Of a stretch of 64,000 nucleotides of DNA, positions 26,413-37,561 are shown one piece after another; position 1 is the first letter of the stretch, and each line of letters begins with the position of its first letter. A program made the translations under genes and the position numbers. A model generated the notes under the pieces. The model did not search any database. It was given only the letters and a program-made list of their open reading frames with translations, and was not told where the DNA came from. Location of the stretch: assembly GCA_028277765.1 (NCBI GenBank), contig JANQFQ010000025.1, forward strand, positions 1-64,000. Direction: 5' to 3'. Source of the stretch: Desulfobacterales bacterium (GTDB lineage: Bacteria > Desulfobacterota > Desulfobacteria > Desulfobacterales > SURF-7).

Positions 26413-26596
26413 AAAAATCTATTTTTTTCTCTTTACAAAATAAAAAGTGTGATTATTTTTTAAAAAACAATAACGGCCTTCAGCAGCAGGCCCGCTGGAT
26501 GCCTTATATAATTTATAATAATATCATAACATTAACGATCTTTTTTATGCAAACCAGTTTTGTTTGAACAAGCACAATGAAAAGGAGAGACAGGAA

Positions 26597-26884
26597 ATGA
26601 AAATCAGACCATTACAGGACCGAATTTTAGTGAAACGTGTTGAGGAAGAGACCACTACAAAGGGCGGTATCATTATTCCGGATACAGCCAAGGAAAAACC
26701 GATAGAAGGCAAAATTGAAGCTGTCGGAAAAGGCAGGGTAGGAGATGACGGCAAGAGAATCCCCCTTGATGTAAAAAAGGGAGACAGTGTACTTTTCGGC
26801 AAATACGGCGGAACAGATGTAAAGATCGGCGGCAAAGAGTTTCTGATTATGCGCGAAGATGACATTCTTGGAGTAATCGAATAA
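26597..26884 (+). CDS. groES: Co-chaperonin GroES
   Basis: 95 residues from ATG 26597 ([18 protein letters not shown]), preceded by AGGAGAGACAGGAA; the in-frame ATG at 26564 would add an unneeded extension. [13 protein letters not shown] is the mobile loop, [27 protein letters not shown] the standard end. Caps GroEL. No CIRCE element (TTAGCACTC-N9-GAGTGCTAA) is seen in the 180 bases upstream, so HrcA control is not evident. Confidence 0.97.
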   Translation: MKIRPLQDRILVKRVEEETTTKGGIIIPDTAKEKPIEGKIEAVGKGRVGDDGKRIPLDVKKGDSVLFGKYGGTDVKIGGKEFLIMREDDILGVIE

Positions 26885-26890
26885 TTTTAA

Positions 26891-28564
<1,674 letters not shown>

Positions 28565-28600
28565 TTTAAGCCTTTCCTAGTCTATTAAAAGATTGATTAA

Positions 28601-28636
28601 AAAAGCCCTTATGTATTAAACGCATAAGGGCTTTTT
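28601..28636 (+). terminator. groESL intrinsic terminator
   Basis: Perfect 13-base stem AAAAGCCCTTATG / CATAAGGGCTTTT around a nine-base loop, followed by T residues. It may also stop the convergent orphan gene at 28697. Confidence 0.9.
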
Positions 28637-28696
28637 ATATCTGAGACAAGCCAATTAGACCGATATAACCAATCGAACCGATAAGACAAATATAAT

Positions 28697-28990
28697 TTAG
28701 CTCGCTTGAATTACCGCGTTAATTTTTTGTAAGATGGCTTCATCTGGTGTGTCAGACAAATCTTCAATATCATCTTCATCAATATTCTTTTTAAAAAGCG
28801 TTTTTGTTGATGACCTGTCGTCTTTTTGTATCAACAAGCGCCATACATTCCGTTCTTCAGTGTCTCCTTTTTTTCTTTTAGTTAAATTAGCCCGCCGTTT
28901 GTGCTGTTTCAGGCTAAAGCTGTATTTGCCGTCTTCATTGAATCTATTTTCTATTTCTTCCCATGTTAAATCCGTTGTCAATGCTTCCAT
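28697..28990 (-). CDS. Hypothetical acidic/basic small protein
   Basis: 97 residues, no membrane segment. A WEEIENRFNEDGKYSFSLKQHKRR segment, a lysine-rich middle (TKRKKGDTEERNVWRLLIQKD) and an acidic C-terminus (NIDEDDIEDLSDTPDE). GGAG precedes ATG at 28990 (AGGAGAATACAT). Convergent with groEL. I do not recognise the family. Confidence 0.5.
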   Translation of the reverse strand: MEALTTDLTWEEIENRFNEDGKYSFSLKQHKRRANLTKRKKGDTEERNVWRLLIQKDDRSSTKTLFKKNIDEDDIEDLSDTPDEAILQKINAVIQAS

Positions 28991-29407
28991 ATGTATTCTC
29001 CTATAAATATAGATTATTTAATGCTCTCAATTTAGAAAAAAGAATAAAACATAAAAATTCTTCGATTTCAATGTTTTTCATAAATGTATCCACCTCCCTG
29101 CAATTTTCTTGACACCCAGACAAAGCTCTTATAATTTATAGTAGAAATAATATAGACTTAACACAATATATTGGGCTTTTCACCTTTTGACTTTTTAAAA
29201 TATTAACATATATTATATTTTTATAATTATTATTTTTGTCATTTGTATTTCGTTCATTTGATATTGTTTCGCTTGTCCCGTCACTAGGGGATTTCGTCCC
29301 GCCTTTAGCGGGATTCGTATTTTGCATACACTATGGCTTAACCATCTAGCTCTGACCCGGCCATAAAGACCAGGTTTTAAACAAGAATAATATCGTGGAG
29401 TTATATA
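28991..29407. repeat. 417-base gap: candidate tol promoter and a third, partial AT-rich repeat
   Basis: TTGACA at 29109-29114 with TATAAT at 29130-29135 (15-base spacer, short) or TAATTT at 29132 (17) could drive tolQ, 270 bases away. From 29235 to about 29325, TTTTTGTCATTTG, CGTTCATTTGATATTGTTTCG and a CCCGCCTTTAGCGGG hairpin match the right arm of the 19.4-kb repeat. Nothing coding is seen. Confidence 0.5.
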
Positions 29408-30151
29408 ATGGGTCCTCATAGATTAGATGTAATTGAAATGATACTGAACGCCGGCCTAATGGTGCAGTTCGTGATGCTTCTTCTCCTTTTTTTTTCTATA
29501 ACATCATGGGCCATCATACTGATAAAATTCTTTTATATCAGGAAAGCTTTCCGTCAATCCGATATGTTTATAGAGTTTTTCTGGAAAAGCAGAGATTTTT
29601 CCGATGCTTTTTCAAAAGCCAAGGAGCTTAGTACAAGCCCGATTGCCAGAGTCTTCCGCATCGGCTACATGGAGCTTAAAAAGCTGAGCCGTTCAGGCAT
29701 ACCCCTAAAAGATGCTGCTGCTTCCCCAGCCTCATCAGAATCCGATACAGTCTCTTTGAGTACAAGGATTACAGGGTTTGACAATGTCAAACGGGCCCTT
29801 CGCCGTACAAGCAACACAGAAATAACAAAGCTAACACAAATGGTTCCGTTCCTTGCCACTGCAGGCAATACAGCACCTTTCATAGGCCTTTTTGGGACCG
29901 TATGGGGTATTATGAACTCTTTCCACAGTATCGGCCAAAGGGGATCAGCCAGTCTGGCAGTCGTGGCCCCCGGTATTTCTGAAGCACTTATCGCTACTGC
30001 TATCGGTCTTGCCGTGGCAATACCTTCTGTAATTGCGTTTAATTACTTCACCCAGAAAATCAGGGTTATCGAATCTGAACTACAGAGTTTTTCAGCAGAT
30101 TTTTTAAATATTGTTGAAAGGGACATTCTACTTTCAAAGGAGGCCGGTTAA
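29408..30151 (+). CDS. tolQ: TolQ, proton-channel subunit of Tol-Pal
   Basis: 247 residues, MotA/TolQ/ExbB family. First helix FVMLLLLFFSITSWAIILIKFFYI, long cytosolic loop, then TAGNTAPFIGLFGTVWGIMNSFHSIG (helix 2 with the family signature) and ISEALIATAIGLAVAIPSVIAFNYF (helix 3). Energises TolA with TolR during outer-membrane constriction. GTGGAG SD before ATG 29408; TAATG junction with tolR. Confidence 0.95.
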   Translation: MGPHRLDVIEMILNAGLMVQFVMLLLLFFSITSWAIILIKFFYIRKAFRQSDMFIEFFWKSRDFSDAFSKAKELSTSPIARVFRIGYMELKKLSRSGIPLKDAAASPASSESDTVSLSTRITGFDNVKRALRRTSNTEITKLTQMVPFLATAGNTAPFIGLFGTVWGIMNSFHSIGQRGSASLAVVAPGISEALIATAIGLAVAIPSVIAFNYFTQKIRVIESELQSFSADFLNIVERDILLSKEAG

Positions 30152-30582
30152 TGGCGCACACAGGCGACACTAAAAGCCTGATGTCGGACATCAATGTGAC
30201 TCCGTTTGTGGATGTCATGCTGGTTCTTTTGATAATCTTTATGGTAACTGCGCCGATGATGATACAGGGAGTGGATGTGACACTTCCTGAAGCTGATGCT
30301 GGTCCGCTCGCTTCAGAAGAAGAAAAGCTGGTGATATCGATTGACAGGAAAAACAAGATCTATATTAACGACCTACAGGTTACAATCGATTTCCTCCAGG
30401 AAAAACTCAAAAAAATTCTTGAGAACCGTGTAGACAGGGAGGTTCTTCTCAGGGCGGACAAGGACATAGCTTATGGGCTGGTTGTTCGCGTAATGTCTGA
30501 AATAAAAGGGGCCGGCGTTGAGAAGCTCGGCATGCTGACCGATCCGGTCAACACCGGCAAAAAGAAATCAGGAACCAGATGA
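30151..30582 (+). CDS. tolR: TolR, ExbD/TolR-family protein
   Basis: 143 residues. DINVTPFVDVMLVLLIIFMVTAPMM gives the single membrane helix with the proton-carrying aspartate (FVDVMLVLL), followed by a periplasmic domain (REVLLRADKDIAYGLVVRVM...GVEKLGMLTDP). Start overlaps the tolQ stop by one base; its stop overlaps tolA by four. Confidence 0.96.
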   Translation: MAHTGDTKSLMSDINVTPFVDVMLVLLIIFMVTAPMMIQGVDVTLPEADAGPLASEEEKLVISIDRKNKIYINDLQVTIDFLQEKLKKILENRVDREVLLRADKDIAYGLVVRVMSEIKGAGVEKLGMLTDPVNTGKKKSGTR

Positions 30583-31319
30583 ACCGTTTTACAAATCCGG
30601 TTGTTTCATTAATAAGCGGGGCTGAAGATAATTATAAGAACCTTTATCTGTTTTTTTCAGTCTCAACGGTCTGCCATATTGCGGCCATCGTCATTTTCAT
30701 CTTTTCCTCCAGGCATGTTTCCCACGGTCGGTTTTCTCCCGAAATTATAAGTGTTGATCTAGTCTCACTTTCATCGCCCATACCGATAAAAAAAAGAACT
30801 GTCGCTCCTGCAATTAAAAAGAAAAAAGACCTTATAAAAAAAAACGTTTCCGTGGAAAAAAACAAAACAAAAAAACATCTTATACAAAAGAATATTAATG
30901 ATAAACCTAATCAACCGGTTGATGTATCAAGGGATGCTTCTGTAACAGAAGCGATAAACCGGCTGAAACACCAGGTTGAGACTAAAAACCGTAACAAGCA
31001 GTCCGCGGGCTCCAGAAAGCACTTAGAACAAATTGATATATATAAAGCAGAAATATTTACACTGATAAGTAAGAACTGGAACATGCCGCCCTATCTTGCG
31101 GACAGCAGTTCTGGTCTGATGTCTGTACTTGTAATAAAAATCTCGCCGAAAGGAAGGATAAGGGATCTCTGGTTTGAAAAAAAATCCGGGAACAGGGAAT
31201 TTGACAATATATGTAAAAAAGCTGTGATAAAAGCCTCTCCGCTGCCGCCGCTGCCAAAAGGCTTTAACCGGCCCTATTTTGAAATTGGATTAAGGTTTAC
31301 ACCCCTTGGTCTTAATTAA
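30579..31319 (+). CDS. tolA: TolA/TonB-type energy-transducing protein
   Basis: 246 residues: N-terminal membrane helix (LYLFFSVSTVCHIAAIVIFIF, about 22-42), a lysine-rich linker (KKRTVAPAIKKKKDLIKKNVS...), and a C-terminal TonB/TolA-like domain (about 150-246, YKAEIFTLISKNWNMPP, VLVIKISPKGRIRDLWFEKKSGNREFDNICKKAVIKASPLPPLPKGF). Position between tolR and tolB makes TolA the better name. Shorter linker than in E. coli TolA. Confidence 0.9.
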   Translation: MNRFTNPVVSLISGAEDNYKNLYLFFSVSTVCHIAAIVIFIFSSRHVSHGRFSPEIISVDLVSLSSPIPIKKRTVAPAIKKKKDLIKKNVSVEKNKTKKHLIQKNINDKPNQPVDVSRDASVTEAINRLKHQVETKNRNKQSAGSRKHLEQIDIYKAEIFTLISKNWNMPPYLADSSSGLMSVLVIKISPKGRIRDLWFEKKSGNREFDNICKKAVIKASPLPPLPKGFNRPYFEIGLRFTPLGLN

Positions 31320-31355
31320 ACGTTGAATGACTGACAGCTCATAAGGTTAGATACC

Positions 31356-32681
31356 ATGACCATAAAAAAGACCTGCATAACACTGATAACCGTGTTTTAT
31401 TTTTTAATCCTCCTGCCGACGGTCTCCGCGGCTGCTCATGATTATATAGATATTACCAACCCTTTTTTAAAAAAGATGCCTATCGCCATACCTAAGTTCG
31501 CTGAAATGTCCGGGGCAAAAGAGGAAAAAGAGATCGCCGAACAATGCACTAAACTTCTTGCTAATACGCTTGAGTTTACATGCTACTTCAAGATACTCGA
31601 TCCCGCTTCCTTTCTGGAAGACCCAAGAGAAACAGGGATAGGAGCGTCCAATATCAATTTTTCCAACTGGCGAACCGTTGGCGCCGAACTTTTAATCACA
31701 GGCGGCATTCAGATTGATGGAGACAGCTTCTTGGCTGAGATGAGACTCTTTGACACGTTTATAACAAAACGGCTTGTTGGGAAAAAATACAGGGGTAATG
31801 TAACGGATCTAAGGACAATCATCCTCCGTTTCTCCAGCGAAATAATTAAGGCTCTTACCGGCAGCCGTGGCATATTTGGCAGCAAAATCGCCTTTGTTTC
31901 AACAGGTTCTGGTAACAAGGAGATTTTTGTTTGTGATTTTGACGGTTATGCCCCTTCACAGCTGACATTTGACAGCAACATCGCTCTTTCTCCCGCATGG
32001 TCCTCAGACAGCAGCTGGATTGCTTATACATCATACAAAAAGGGAAAGCCAGACCTGTATCTACAACATCTGAAAGATGATCGGCTTTCTATTGTAGACA
32101 GGGAAGGGATAAATATCACACCAGCATGGCAGCCGGACAAGTTCGCACTTGCGGCAACACTCTCTTTTACAGGGGATCCTGAAATTTATATGTTGACCGG
32201 TACAGGAAAAATTATTAAAAGATTAACTAATACATGGGGGATAGATGTATCACCCACATTTTCACCTGACGGGAAAAAAATGGCTTTTGTGTCAAAGCGG
32301 TCCGGAACGCCACAGATCTATGTCATGGAAATTGCTTCAGGAAAGGTAAACCGGTTGACGTTTGAGGGGGACTATAATACGACACCAAGTTGGTCTCCTA
32401 GTGGAAATAAAATAGCATTTTCTTCTATTGTAAATGGACAATTCAATATAAATATGATAGATAATACTGGTGGCAACTCAATACAATTGACAGAAGATGC
32501 GGGAGACAATGAATCGCCGACCTGGTCCCCGGATGGAAGTCTCATAGCATTTAGTTCAACCCGCGAAGGTACAAACAGAATTTATATCATGACTGCTTAT
32601 GGAACAGACCAAAGGCGTCTGCTGATGCTGCCGGGAGAACAGTCAAACCCGAAATGGTCGCTTCGAGCAGACAGAAATTAA
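31356..32681 (+). CDS. tolB: TolB, periplasmic beta-propeller of Tol-Pal
   Basis: 441 residues with a signal peptide (to about SAAAHD), the N-terminal domain (ITNPFLKKMPIAIPKF...AELLITGGIQ) and six WD40-like/TolB blades (IALSPAWSSDSSWIAYTSYKKGKPDLY, VSPTFSPDGKKMAFVSKRSGTPQIYV, etc.). Full length. AAGG SD before ATG 31356. Confidence 0.95.
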   Translation: MTIKKTCITLITVFYFLILLPTVSAAAHDYIDITNPFLKKMPIAIPKFAEMSGAKEEKEIAEQCTKLLANTLEFTCYFKILDPASFLEDPRETGIGASNINFSNWRTVGAELLITGGIQIDGDSFLAEMRLFDTFITKRLVGKKYRGNVTDLRTIILRFSSEIIKALTGSRGIFGSKIAFVSTGSGNKEIFVCDFDGYAPSQLTFDSNIALSPAWSSDSSWIAYTSYKKGKPDLYLQHLKDDRLSIVDREGINITPAWQPDKFALAATLSFTGDPEIYMLTGTGKIIKRLTNTWGIDVSPTFSPDGKKMAFVSKRSGTPQIYVMEIASGKVNRLTFEGDYNTTPSWSPSGNKIAFSSIVNGQFNINMIDNTGGNSIQLTEDAGDNESPTWSPDGSLIAFSSTREGTNRIYIMTAYGTDQRRLLMLPGEQSNPKWSLRADRN

Positions 32682-32710
32682 CAATTTTTTTCTTTAATAA
32701 GGAGGTAAAT

Positions 32711-33247
32711 ATGAAATCAAAATTGAATGTGATTATTGCTGTGTTGTTTTTTGTTTCAGGTATGCTTCTTTTCTCGTCCTGCGAGACAACAGGTTCCAGA
32801 ACCGGTAGTAGTGCAACCGACAGTTCGGCTGCCACTACAGGCACTGCTCGTTCAAGTGACGAAGACCTTGTTGAGGAAGATGCCTCAAGGGCTGAAAGAG
32901 TTGCAGCCATGAATGCATTTATTAACGAGGATGTGCTTTTCGATTATGACAAGGCCACACTTAAACCTGAAGCCCAGGAAATTTTAAGAAGCAAGGCTGA
33001 CTGGCTGATCAAGAATGCTGATGCATCAATTGTTATTGAGGGACACTGCGATGAACGCGGATCAACCGAGTACAACCTTGCGCTTGGTGACAGACGAGCC
33101 CAGAGTGTGAGAATGTTCCTGATGGACCTTGGTGTTCCCAGGTCCCGCATGTCAAAAATAAGCTATGGTGAAGAAATGCCCGTTGACAGACGTCACAATG
33201 AGGCAGCATGGGCAAAGAACCGGCGTGCGCATTTTAACCTGGAATAA
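32711..33247 (+). CDS. pal: Pal, peptidoglycan-associated lipoprotein
   Basis: 178 residues from ATG 32711, which is directly behind GGAGGTAAAT. Signal peptide with lipobox LLFSSC (Cys about residue 24), low-complexity S/T/A linker, then the OmpA-like domain: FDYDKATLKPEAQEIL, IVIEGHCDERGSTEYNLALGDRRAQSVRMFL and SYGEEMPVD. The DAP-binding NxxLGxxRA pattern is present as YNLALGDRRA. Confidence 0.97.
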   Translation: MKSKLNVIIAVLFFVSGMLLFSSCETTGSRTGSSATDSSAATTGTARSSDEDLVEEDASRAERVAAMNAFINEDVLFDYDKATLKPEAQEILRSKADWLIKNADASIVIEGHCDERGSTEYNLALGDRRAQSVRMFLMDLGVPRSRMSKISYGEEMPVDRRHNEAAWAKNRRAHFNLE

Positions 33248-33307
33248 TCTGTCAAATATTTACCTTGTCATTTTTTCTTTTATCGGAAAAGTTACAGGGC
33301 TTCTACC

Positions 33308-34159
33308 ATGTGTAAATTAAATTTTTATGTATTCATTGCATCGGCCCTATTAATAGCCTTCAACGGATGCGCATCTAAGACTGATGTTGAACTCCTTGAC
33401 AGCCGCACCGATGCCCTTATGAAAAAAATCTCCCAGCTGGATAGTCAGCTCAATACACTGGATACAAAAAAAGGAAAGAGCGACAAAGGCTTTAGAAATC
33501 AGTATGCCAGTTTACGGGCAAACCATGATCAGCTGAAAGATGAATTGCAGGTTCTCAACGGAAGGCTTGAAGAGATAGAACACCTTTTTGAAAAACAGAA
33601 AGCTGTTTTTGAGGATTTGGAAGCAATAAAAGAGAGCCGAGAAAACAGGTTAGAAGAAACGGTCACCAGCAATTCAAACAGGATATTCCTCCTTGAGCGT
33701 TACCTCGGTTTTGAAAAAACAGACACGGTTGCTGAAAAGCCATCCGGAAAAAATAGTGCTGAAAACAAAAAACTGATTGCCGAAGACAAGCTGTATAATG
33801 CCGCTAAAAAAGCTTTTGATAAAGGGGCTTATTCAGCAGCACGCGAAATATTTCAAAAGTTTCTTAAACAGCACGCCGCGTCTGAAAACGCCGATAACGC
33901 TCATTTCTGGATCGGCGAAACCCATTATCAGGAAAAAATGTATAATGAGGCCATTCTCGCTTACCAGAATGTAATCGATAATTATCCTAAAGGAAATAAA
34001 GTGACTGCCGCCCTGTTAAAACAGGGACTGGCGTTTTATAACCTGAAAGATGTGACAAATGCCAGGCTGATATTAAAGGAACTGATCAATAAACACCCTA
34101 AATCAAACGAATCCGAATATGCCCGAAAAAAACTTGAGGAGATGGAACAGATTCAATAA
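33308..34159 (+). CDS. cpoB: CpoB/YbgF Tol-Pal-associated TPR lipoprotein
   Basis: 283 residues. Signal peptide ending in lipobox LIAFNGC (predicted lipoprotein; E. coli CpoB is soluble), a coiled coil from about 30 to 130, and a C-terminal TPR domain (LYNAAKKAFDKGAYSAAREIFQKFLKQHA, NAHFWIGETHYQEKMYNEAILAYQNVIDNYP, AALLKQGLAFYNLKD). Coordinates peptidoglycan synthesis with Tol-Pal. Last gene of tolQRAB-pal-cpoB. Confidence 0.9.
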   Translation: MCKLNFYVFIASALLIAFNGCASKTDVELLDSRTDALMKKISQLDSQLNTLDTKKGKSDKGFRNQYASLRANHDQLKDELQVLNGRLEEIEHLFEKQKAVFEDLEAIKESRENRLEETVTSNSNRIFLLERYLGFEKTDTVAEKPSGKNSAENKKLIAEDKLYNAAKKAFDKGAYSAAREIFQKFLKQHAASENADNAHFWIGETHYQEKMYNEAILAYQNVIDNYPKGNKVTAALLKQGLAFYNLKDVTNARLILKELINKHPKSNESEYARKKLEEMEQIQ

Positions 34160-34216
34160 CTCCCGCGGGAAGAACCGTTTGCCTGACACCCCGCGCTGCT
34201 TGTTTTGTTTTATTAC

Positions 34217-34732
34217 ATGATAAAGATTGCAGGTATAGATCCGGGCCTGGCCGCTACCGGCATTGGTATTGCCAGGGGAACAGGATTAAAAGTTGAAAGC
34301 TATTCTTTCGGCACAATTTCCACCAAAGCCGCCAATCCCCTTCCCAGCCGCCTTGACATTATTTTTACCAGGCTTTTAGACATCTTACAGGATGAAAAAC
34401 CAGACCTTTTGGTGGTTGAAGATGTTTTTTCTCTTGCAAAGTATCCCAAATCCGGAATAAATCTGGGAAAAGTCACAGGCATCATTCTTCTTGCAGGCCA
34501 CAAGACAGGCCTCCCTGTGGCTGAAGTTCCGGTTCGTGAAGCAAAAAAAATTTTAACAGGGAACGGCAGGGCAACCAAGAAACAGCTAGAAAAGACGGTC
34601 AGGCACATCCTGAACCAAAAAGACCCCATTAAACCGGACCATGCGTCTGATGCGCTGGCAATGGCAATTATTGGGCTGTTCCGCTTTGACAGCATAATAA
34701 AGGAATATTCATCTGGAAGGAAAAAATGCTGA
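34217..34732 (+). CDS. ruvC: RuvC, Holliday-junction resolvase
   Basis: 171 residues from ATG 34217 (MIKIAGIDPGLAATGIGIA): D7 is the first catalytic aspartate, LLVVEDVFSLAKYPKSGI supplies the glutamate, and PDHASDALAMAI the C-terminal aspartates. No strong SD before the ATG. Its stop is separated by one base from the ruvA start. Confidence 0.96.
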   Translation: MIKIAGIDPGLAATGIGIARGTGLKVESYSFGTISTKAANPLPSRLDIIFTRLLDILQDEKPDLLVVEDVFSLAKYPKSGINLGKVTGIILLAGHKTGLPVAEVPVREAKKILTGNGRATKKQLEKTVRHILNQKDPIKPDHASDALAMAIIGLFRFDSIIKEYSSGRKKC

Positions 34733-34733
34733 G

Positions 34734-35351
34734 ATGATTGGATATCTTGAGGGCACGTTGCTAAAAAAAGAAGAAGACAGAATACTCCTTTTGGTAAATC
34801 AGATCGGCTATGAGGTCCTGCTTCCGTCTGTGGTTATGAGCACTCTAAATACACGGGAAATCGGCGAAACTATTTCTCTTTATATATACTACCATCAAAC
34901 AGAAAGGCAGCCTAAACCTGTCTTGATAGGGTTCAACCTGGAAAATGAAAAGGAATTTTTCCAGCATTTTATTTCTGTAGAAGCGGTTGGCCCCCTGAAG
35001 GCCATGCAGGCCCTGAGTATCCCTTTTAGTGAAATCGCCGACGCGATTGAGAACAAAGACGCGGCTAAGCTCACCCAGTTGAAAGGGATAGGAAGCAGAA
35101 CAGCACAAAAAATAATAGCGACTCTGGAGGGTAAGCTGGAAAAATTTGCACAGCCGCATGCAAAACTTAACATCGCAGAACTTCCGCCAGACGATATTAC
35201 CCAACCAATTCTTGATGTGCTTGTTAAGCAGCTGGGCCACAGGCACACGGACGCAAAACAGATGATAGCCGAAGCCGTTAAAAGAAAAAAATCTATCACA
35301 ACCCCTGAAGAACTGTTTGACGAGATATACCGGGAAGGCAAAAAACCATGA
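34734..35351 (+). CDS. ruvA: RuvA, Holliday-junction-binding subunit
   Basis: 205 residues: OB-fold N-terminus ([31 protein letters not shown]), two helix-hairpin-helix motifs ([14 protein letters not shown] and [20 protein letters not shown]) and the C-terminal RuvB-binding domain ([16 protein letters not shown]). Ends in an ATGA overlap with ruvB. Confidence 0.96.
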   Translation: MIGYLEGTLLKKEEDRILLLVNQIGYEVLLPSVVMSTLNTREIGETISLYIYYHQTERQPKPVLIGFNLENEKEFFQHFISVEAVGPLKAMQALSIPFSEIADAIENKDAAKLTQLKGIGSRTAQKIIATLEGKLEKFAQPHAKLNIAELPPDDITQPILDVLVKQLGHRHTDAKQMIAEAVKRKKSITTPEELFDEIYREGKKP

Positions 35352-36391
35352 AGGATGATACCTCACAGCAGTCAGAGAATATACACGGAATGGTCTCAGG
35401 GGTGTGTCTGCCCGATGACAAAACACCTGAAATTCTTTCATTGCGGCCAGAAAAGTTTCCTGATTATGTTGGCCAGGAAAACATTAAAGAGACGCTTGAA
35501 ATAGCCATAGAAGCCGCAAAAAAAAGAGATGAACCATTGGATCATGTTCTGTTCCATGGCCCTCCAGGTTTAGGCAAAACAACACTGGCCCATATCATAG
35601 CCAATGAAATGGGGGGTGACCTTACGGTCACATCCGGTCCTGCTCTGGAAAAAGGGGGAGACCTGATGGGACTTCTTACCAATCTTAAGGAAGGGGATAT
35701 CCTATTTATCGATGAAATACACAGGATTCGTAAAGCTGTTGAAGAGTTTCTTTATCCTGCCATGGAAGATTTTGCAGTAGATTTCGTTTTTGACAAGGGA
35801 GCATATGCCAGGAGTATTCGGCACAGACTTGACCGTTTTACCCTTGTCGGGGCAACCACACGGATCGGCCTGCTGTCCGGCCCCTTAAGAGACCGATTCG
35901 GCATACAGAGAAGTCTCGATTTTTACAGCGAAGAAAACCTGATGGAAATTTCCAGACGTTCTGCGGCCCTGCTTGACATTACAATCGATGAAGACGGGGC
36001 AAAAGAACTCTCAAGGCGGTCCAGGGGCACACCCAGAATAGTGAACCGGCTGCTTAAACGTGTCCGTGATTATGCGCAAGTCCGCGCTGATGGTGTCATT
36101 ACAAAAAAAATTGTTGAAGAAGCCTTACAGTATGAAGAAGTTGATGAGAAAGGGCTGACCAGCCTGGATCGGCGTTATTTAACGACCATAATCGAATTTT
36201 ATAATGGCGGCCCTGTTGGCATTGAAGCAATTGCAGCGACACTTCAGGAGGAAACAGATACTCTTGTTGACGTTGTTGAACCGTTTTTGCTGAAAATCGG
36301 CCTTATTATACGGACATCTTCTGGAAGAAAAACAACAGGTACCGCATACAGCCATCTTGGCGTCAAAAAACATGGTCAGCTATTTGACTAA
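35348..36391 (+). CDS. ruvB: RuvB, branch-migration ATPase
   Basis: 347 residues with [36 protein letters not shown] (Walker A, about 72-80), [10 protein letters not shown] (Walker B), the sensor [17 protein letters not shown], and the winged-helix end with [28 protein letters not shown]. The first 25 residues are an unconserved lead. Completes ruvCAB. Confidence 0.97.
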   Translation: MKDDTSQQSENIHGMVSGVCLPDDKTPEILSLRPEKFPDYVGQENIKETLEIAIEAAKKRDEPLDHVLFHGPPGLGKTTLAHIIANEMGGDLTVTSGPALEKGGDLMGLLTNLKEGDILFIDEIHRIRKAVEEFLYPAMEDFAVDFVFDKGAYARSIRHRLDRFTLVGATTRIGLLSGPLRDRFGIQRSLDFYSEENLMEISRRSAALLDITIDEDGAKELSRRSRGTPRIVNRLLKRVRDYAQVRADGVITKKIVEEALQYEEVDEKGLTSLDRRYLTTIIEFYNGGPVGIEAIAATLQEETDTLVDVVEPFLLKIGLIIRTSSGRKTTGTAYSHLGVKKHGQLFD

Positions 36392-36408
36392 AAAAATTCA
36401 GAAACATC

Positions 36409-37212
36409 ATGTCCGTCATCACCCTACTCACAGACTTTGGAACCCATGATTCATACGCGGGTATTATGAAGGGGGTTATTCTTTCCACCTCTCCTTCTTC
36501 AACAATCGTTGATATTACTCACCATATTGACCCCCAGGATATCACACAGGCCGCTTTTATTCTTCAATCCGCCTTCAGATATTTTCCCGGAGGAACGGTC
36601 CATACAATAATTGTTGACCCAGGAGTCGGAAGTGGCCGAACGATAATAGCCGCTCAAATAAATGAGCATTTATTTCTGGCTCCTGACAATGGCGTATTAT
36701 CTCTGGTAATGGACGAGGAAAGGGTTGAAGCCATTATCCGTGTGAACAACTCTGAATATTTCCTGAAACCTGTAAGCCGGACCTTCCACGGCAGGGACAT
36801 ATTCGCTCCAATTGCCGGACATCTGGCAAATGGTATAGCCCTTGAAAGACTAGGACCGCTGGTTGAAAAAAAGACTATTTGCCGGCTTGAAATAGATCAG
36901 CCCAGCATCTCTGATACTGGGGAGCTTTCCGGGACTATTATAAGGATAGACCACTTCGGTAATTTAATCACCAATATTGATTATCACCTTCTTAAAGAAA
37001 TCATTAAAGCCGGCTCCCCTAAAACCCTTGACTTCAGGATCGGAAAAAAAAATGTAAAGGGACTGTCCCAAACTTATAATGACAAGCTCCCAGCTACGCC
37101 GCTAGCCTTGATAGGGAGCACCGGCCATCTGGAAATCTCTGTGAACTGCGGCAATGCAAGCCAATATTTTAATGCAAAAAAAGGTGATCTTATTACAGTT
37201 ATTCCAGGATAA
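36409..37212 (+). CDS. SAM hydroxide adenosyltransferase/fluorinase-fold protein (DUF62)
   Basis: 267 residues. ITLLTDFGTHDSYAGIMKGVI, DITHHIDPQDITQAAFIL, FPGGTVHTIIVDPGVGSGR, APDNGVLS and RTFHGRDIFAPIAGHLANG are the fold's conserved blocks; the triad Asp (TDFGT), Arg and His (FHGRD) points to SAM hydrolysis to adenosine and methionine. DHFGNLITNI opens the C-terminal beta domain. The chlorinase/fluorinase halide loop is not apparent. 17 bases after ruvB. Confidence 0.9.
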   Translation: MSVITLLTDFGTHDSYAGIMKGVILSTSPSSTIVDITHHIDPQDITQAAFILQSAFRYFPGGTVHTIIVDPGVGSGRTIIAAQINEHLFLAPDNGVLSLVMDEERVEAIIRVNNSEYFLKPVSRTFHGRDIFAPIAGHLANGIALERLGPLVEKKTICRLEIDQPSISDTGELSGTIIRIDHFGNLITNIDYHLLKEIIKAGSPKTLDFRIGKKNVKGLSQTYNDKLPATPLALIGSTGHLEISVNCGNASQYFNAKKGDLITVIPG

Positions 37213-37561
37213 ACCTCTTTAACTTGTACTGAAATGTAACTAAGCATCGTAGCATGGGCTATGCCCACCAAATATATCAGCATACATTATGAATCAGTAG
37301 ATGGTGTGCTCAGCCCACCCTAAAAAAATAGTCTTATCTTATTTCCCCCAGTCCTTTTTGCTATCTAGCATCCCCGCTAAAAACCATCGGGATCTCCGCT
37401 TGTAAGGCTCTGCGTGGTTTCACTACGACCAGCAATCTAGCATCTAGCATCCAGGATCCAGGATCCAATATCTAGATGTGTTGACTTCTTAATTATTGTG
37501 CGTTAATTATCTATAAATATAATAAGTTTATGATAACTTAATTCAAGAGAGGATATCTTCT
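37213..37561. repeat. 349-base gap: palindromic fragment, hairpin-plus-heptamer repeat, candidate promoter
   Basis: GCATGGGCTATGCCCACC near 37250 and TGCTCAGCCCACC near 37310 form a loose inverted pair. From 37362 to 37476 the dispersed repeat appears: ATCCCCGCTAAAAACCATCGGGAT hairpin, module CTCCGC with an insert then GGTTTCACTACGACCAGC, and heptamers to CCAATATCTAG. TTGACT (37481) with TAATTA (37504) at 17 bases could start the cell-shape operon. No gene seen. Confidence 0.65.

Noticed and set aside
26413-26596. CIRCE/HrcA operator or sigma-32 promoter upstream of groES
   Set aside because: No TTAGCACTC-type inverted repeat and no CTTGAA/CCCCAT pair is visible; only AT-rich sequence.
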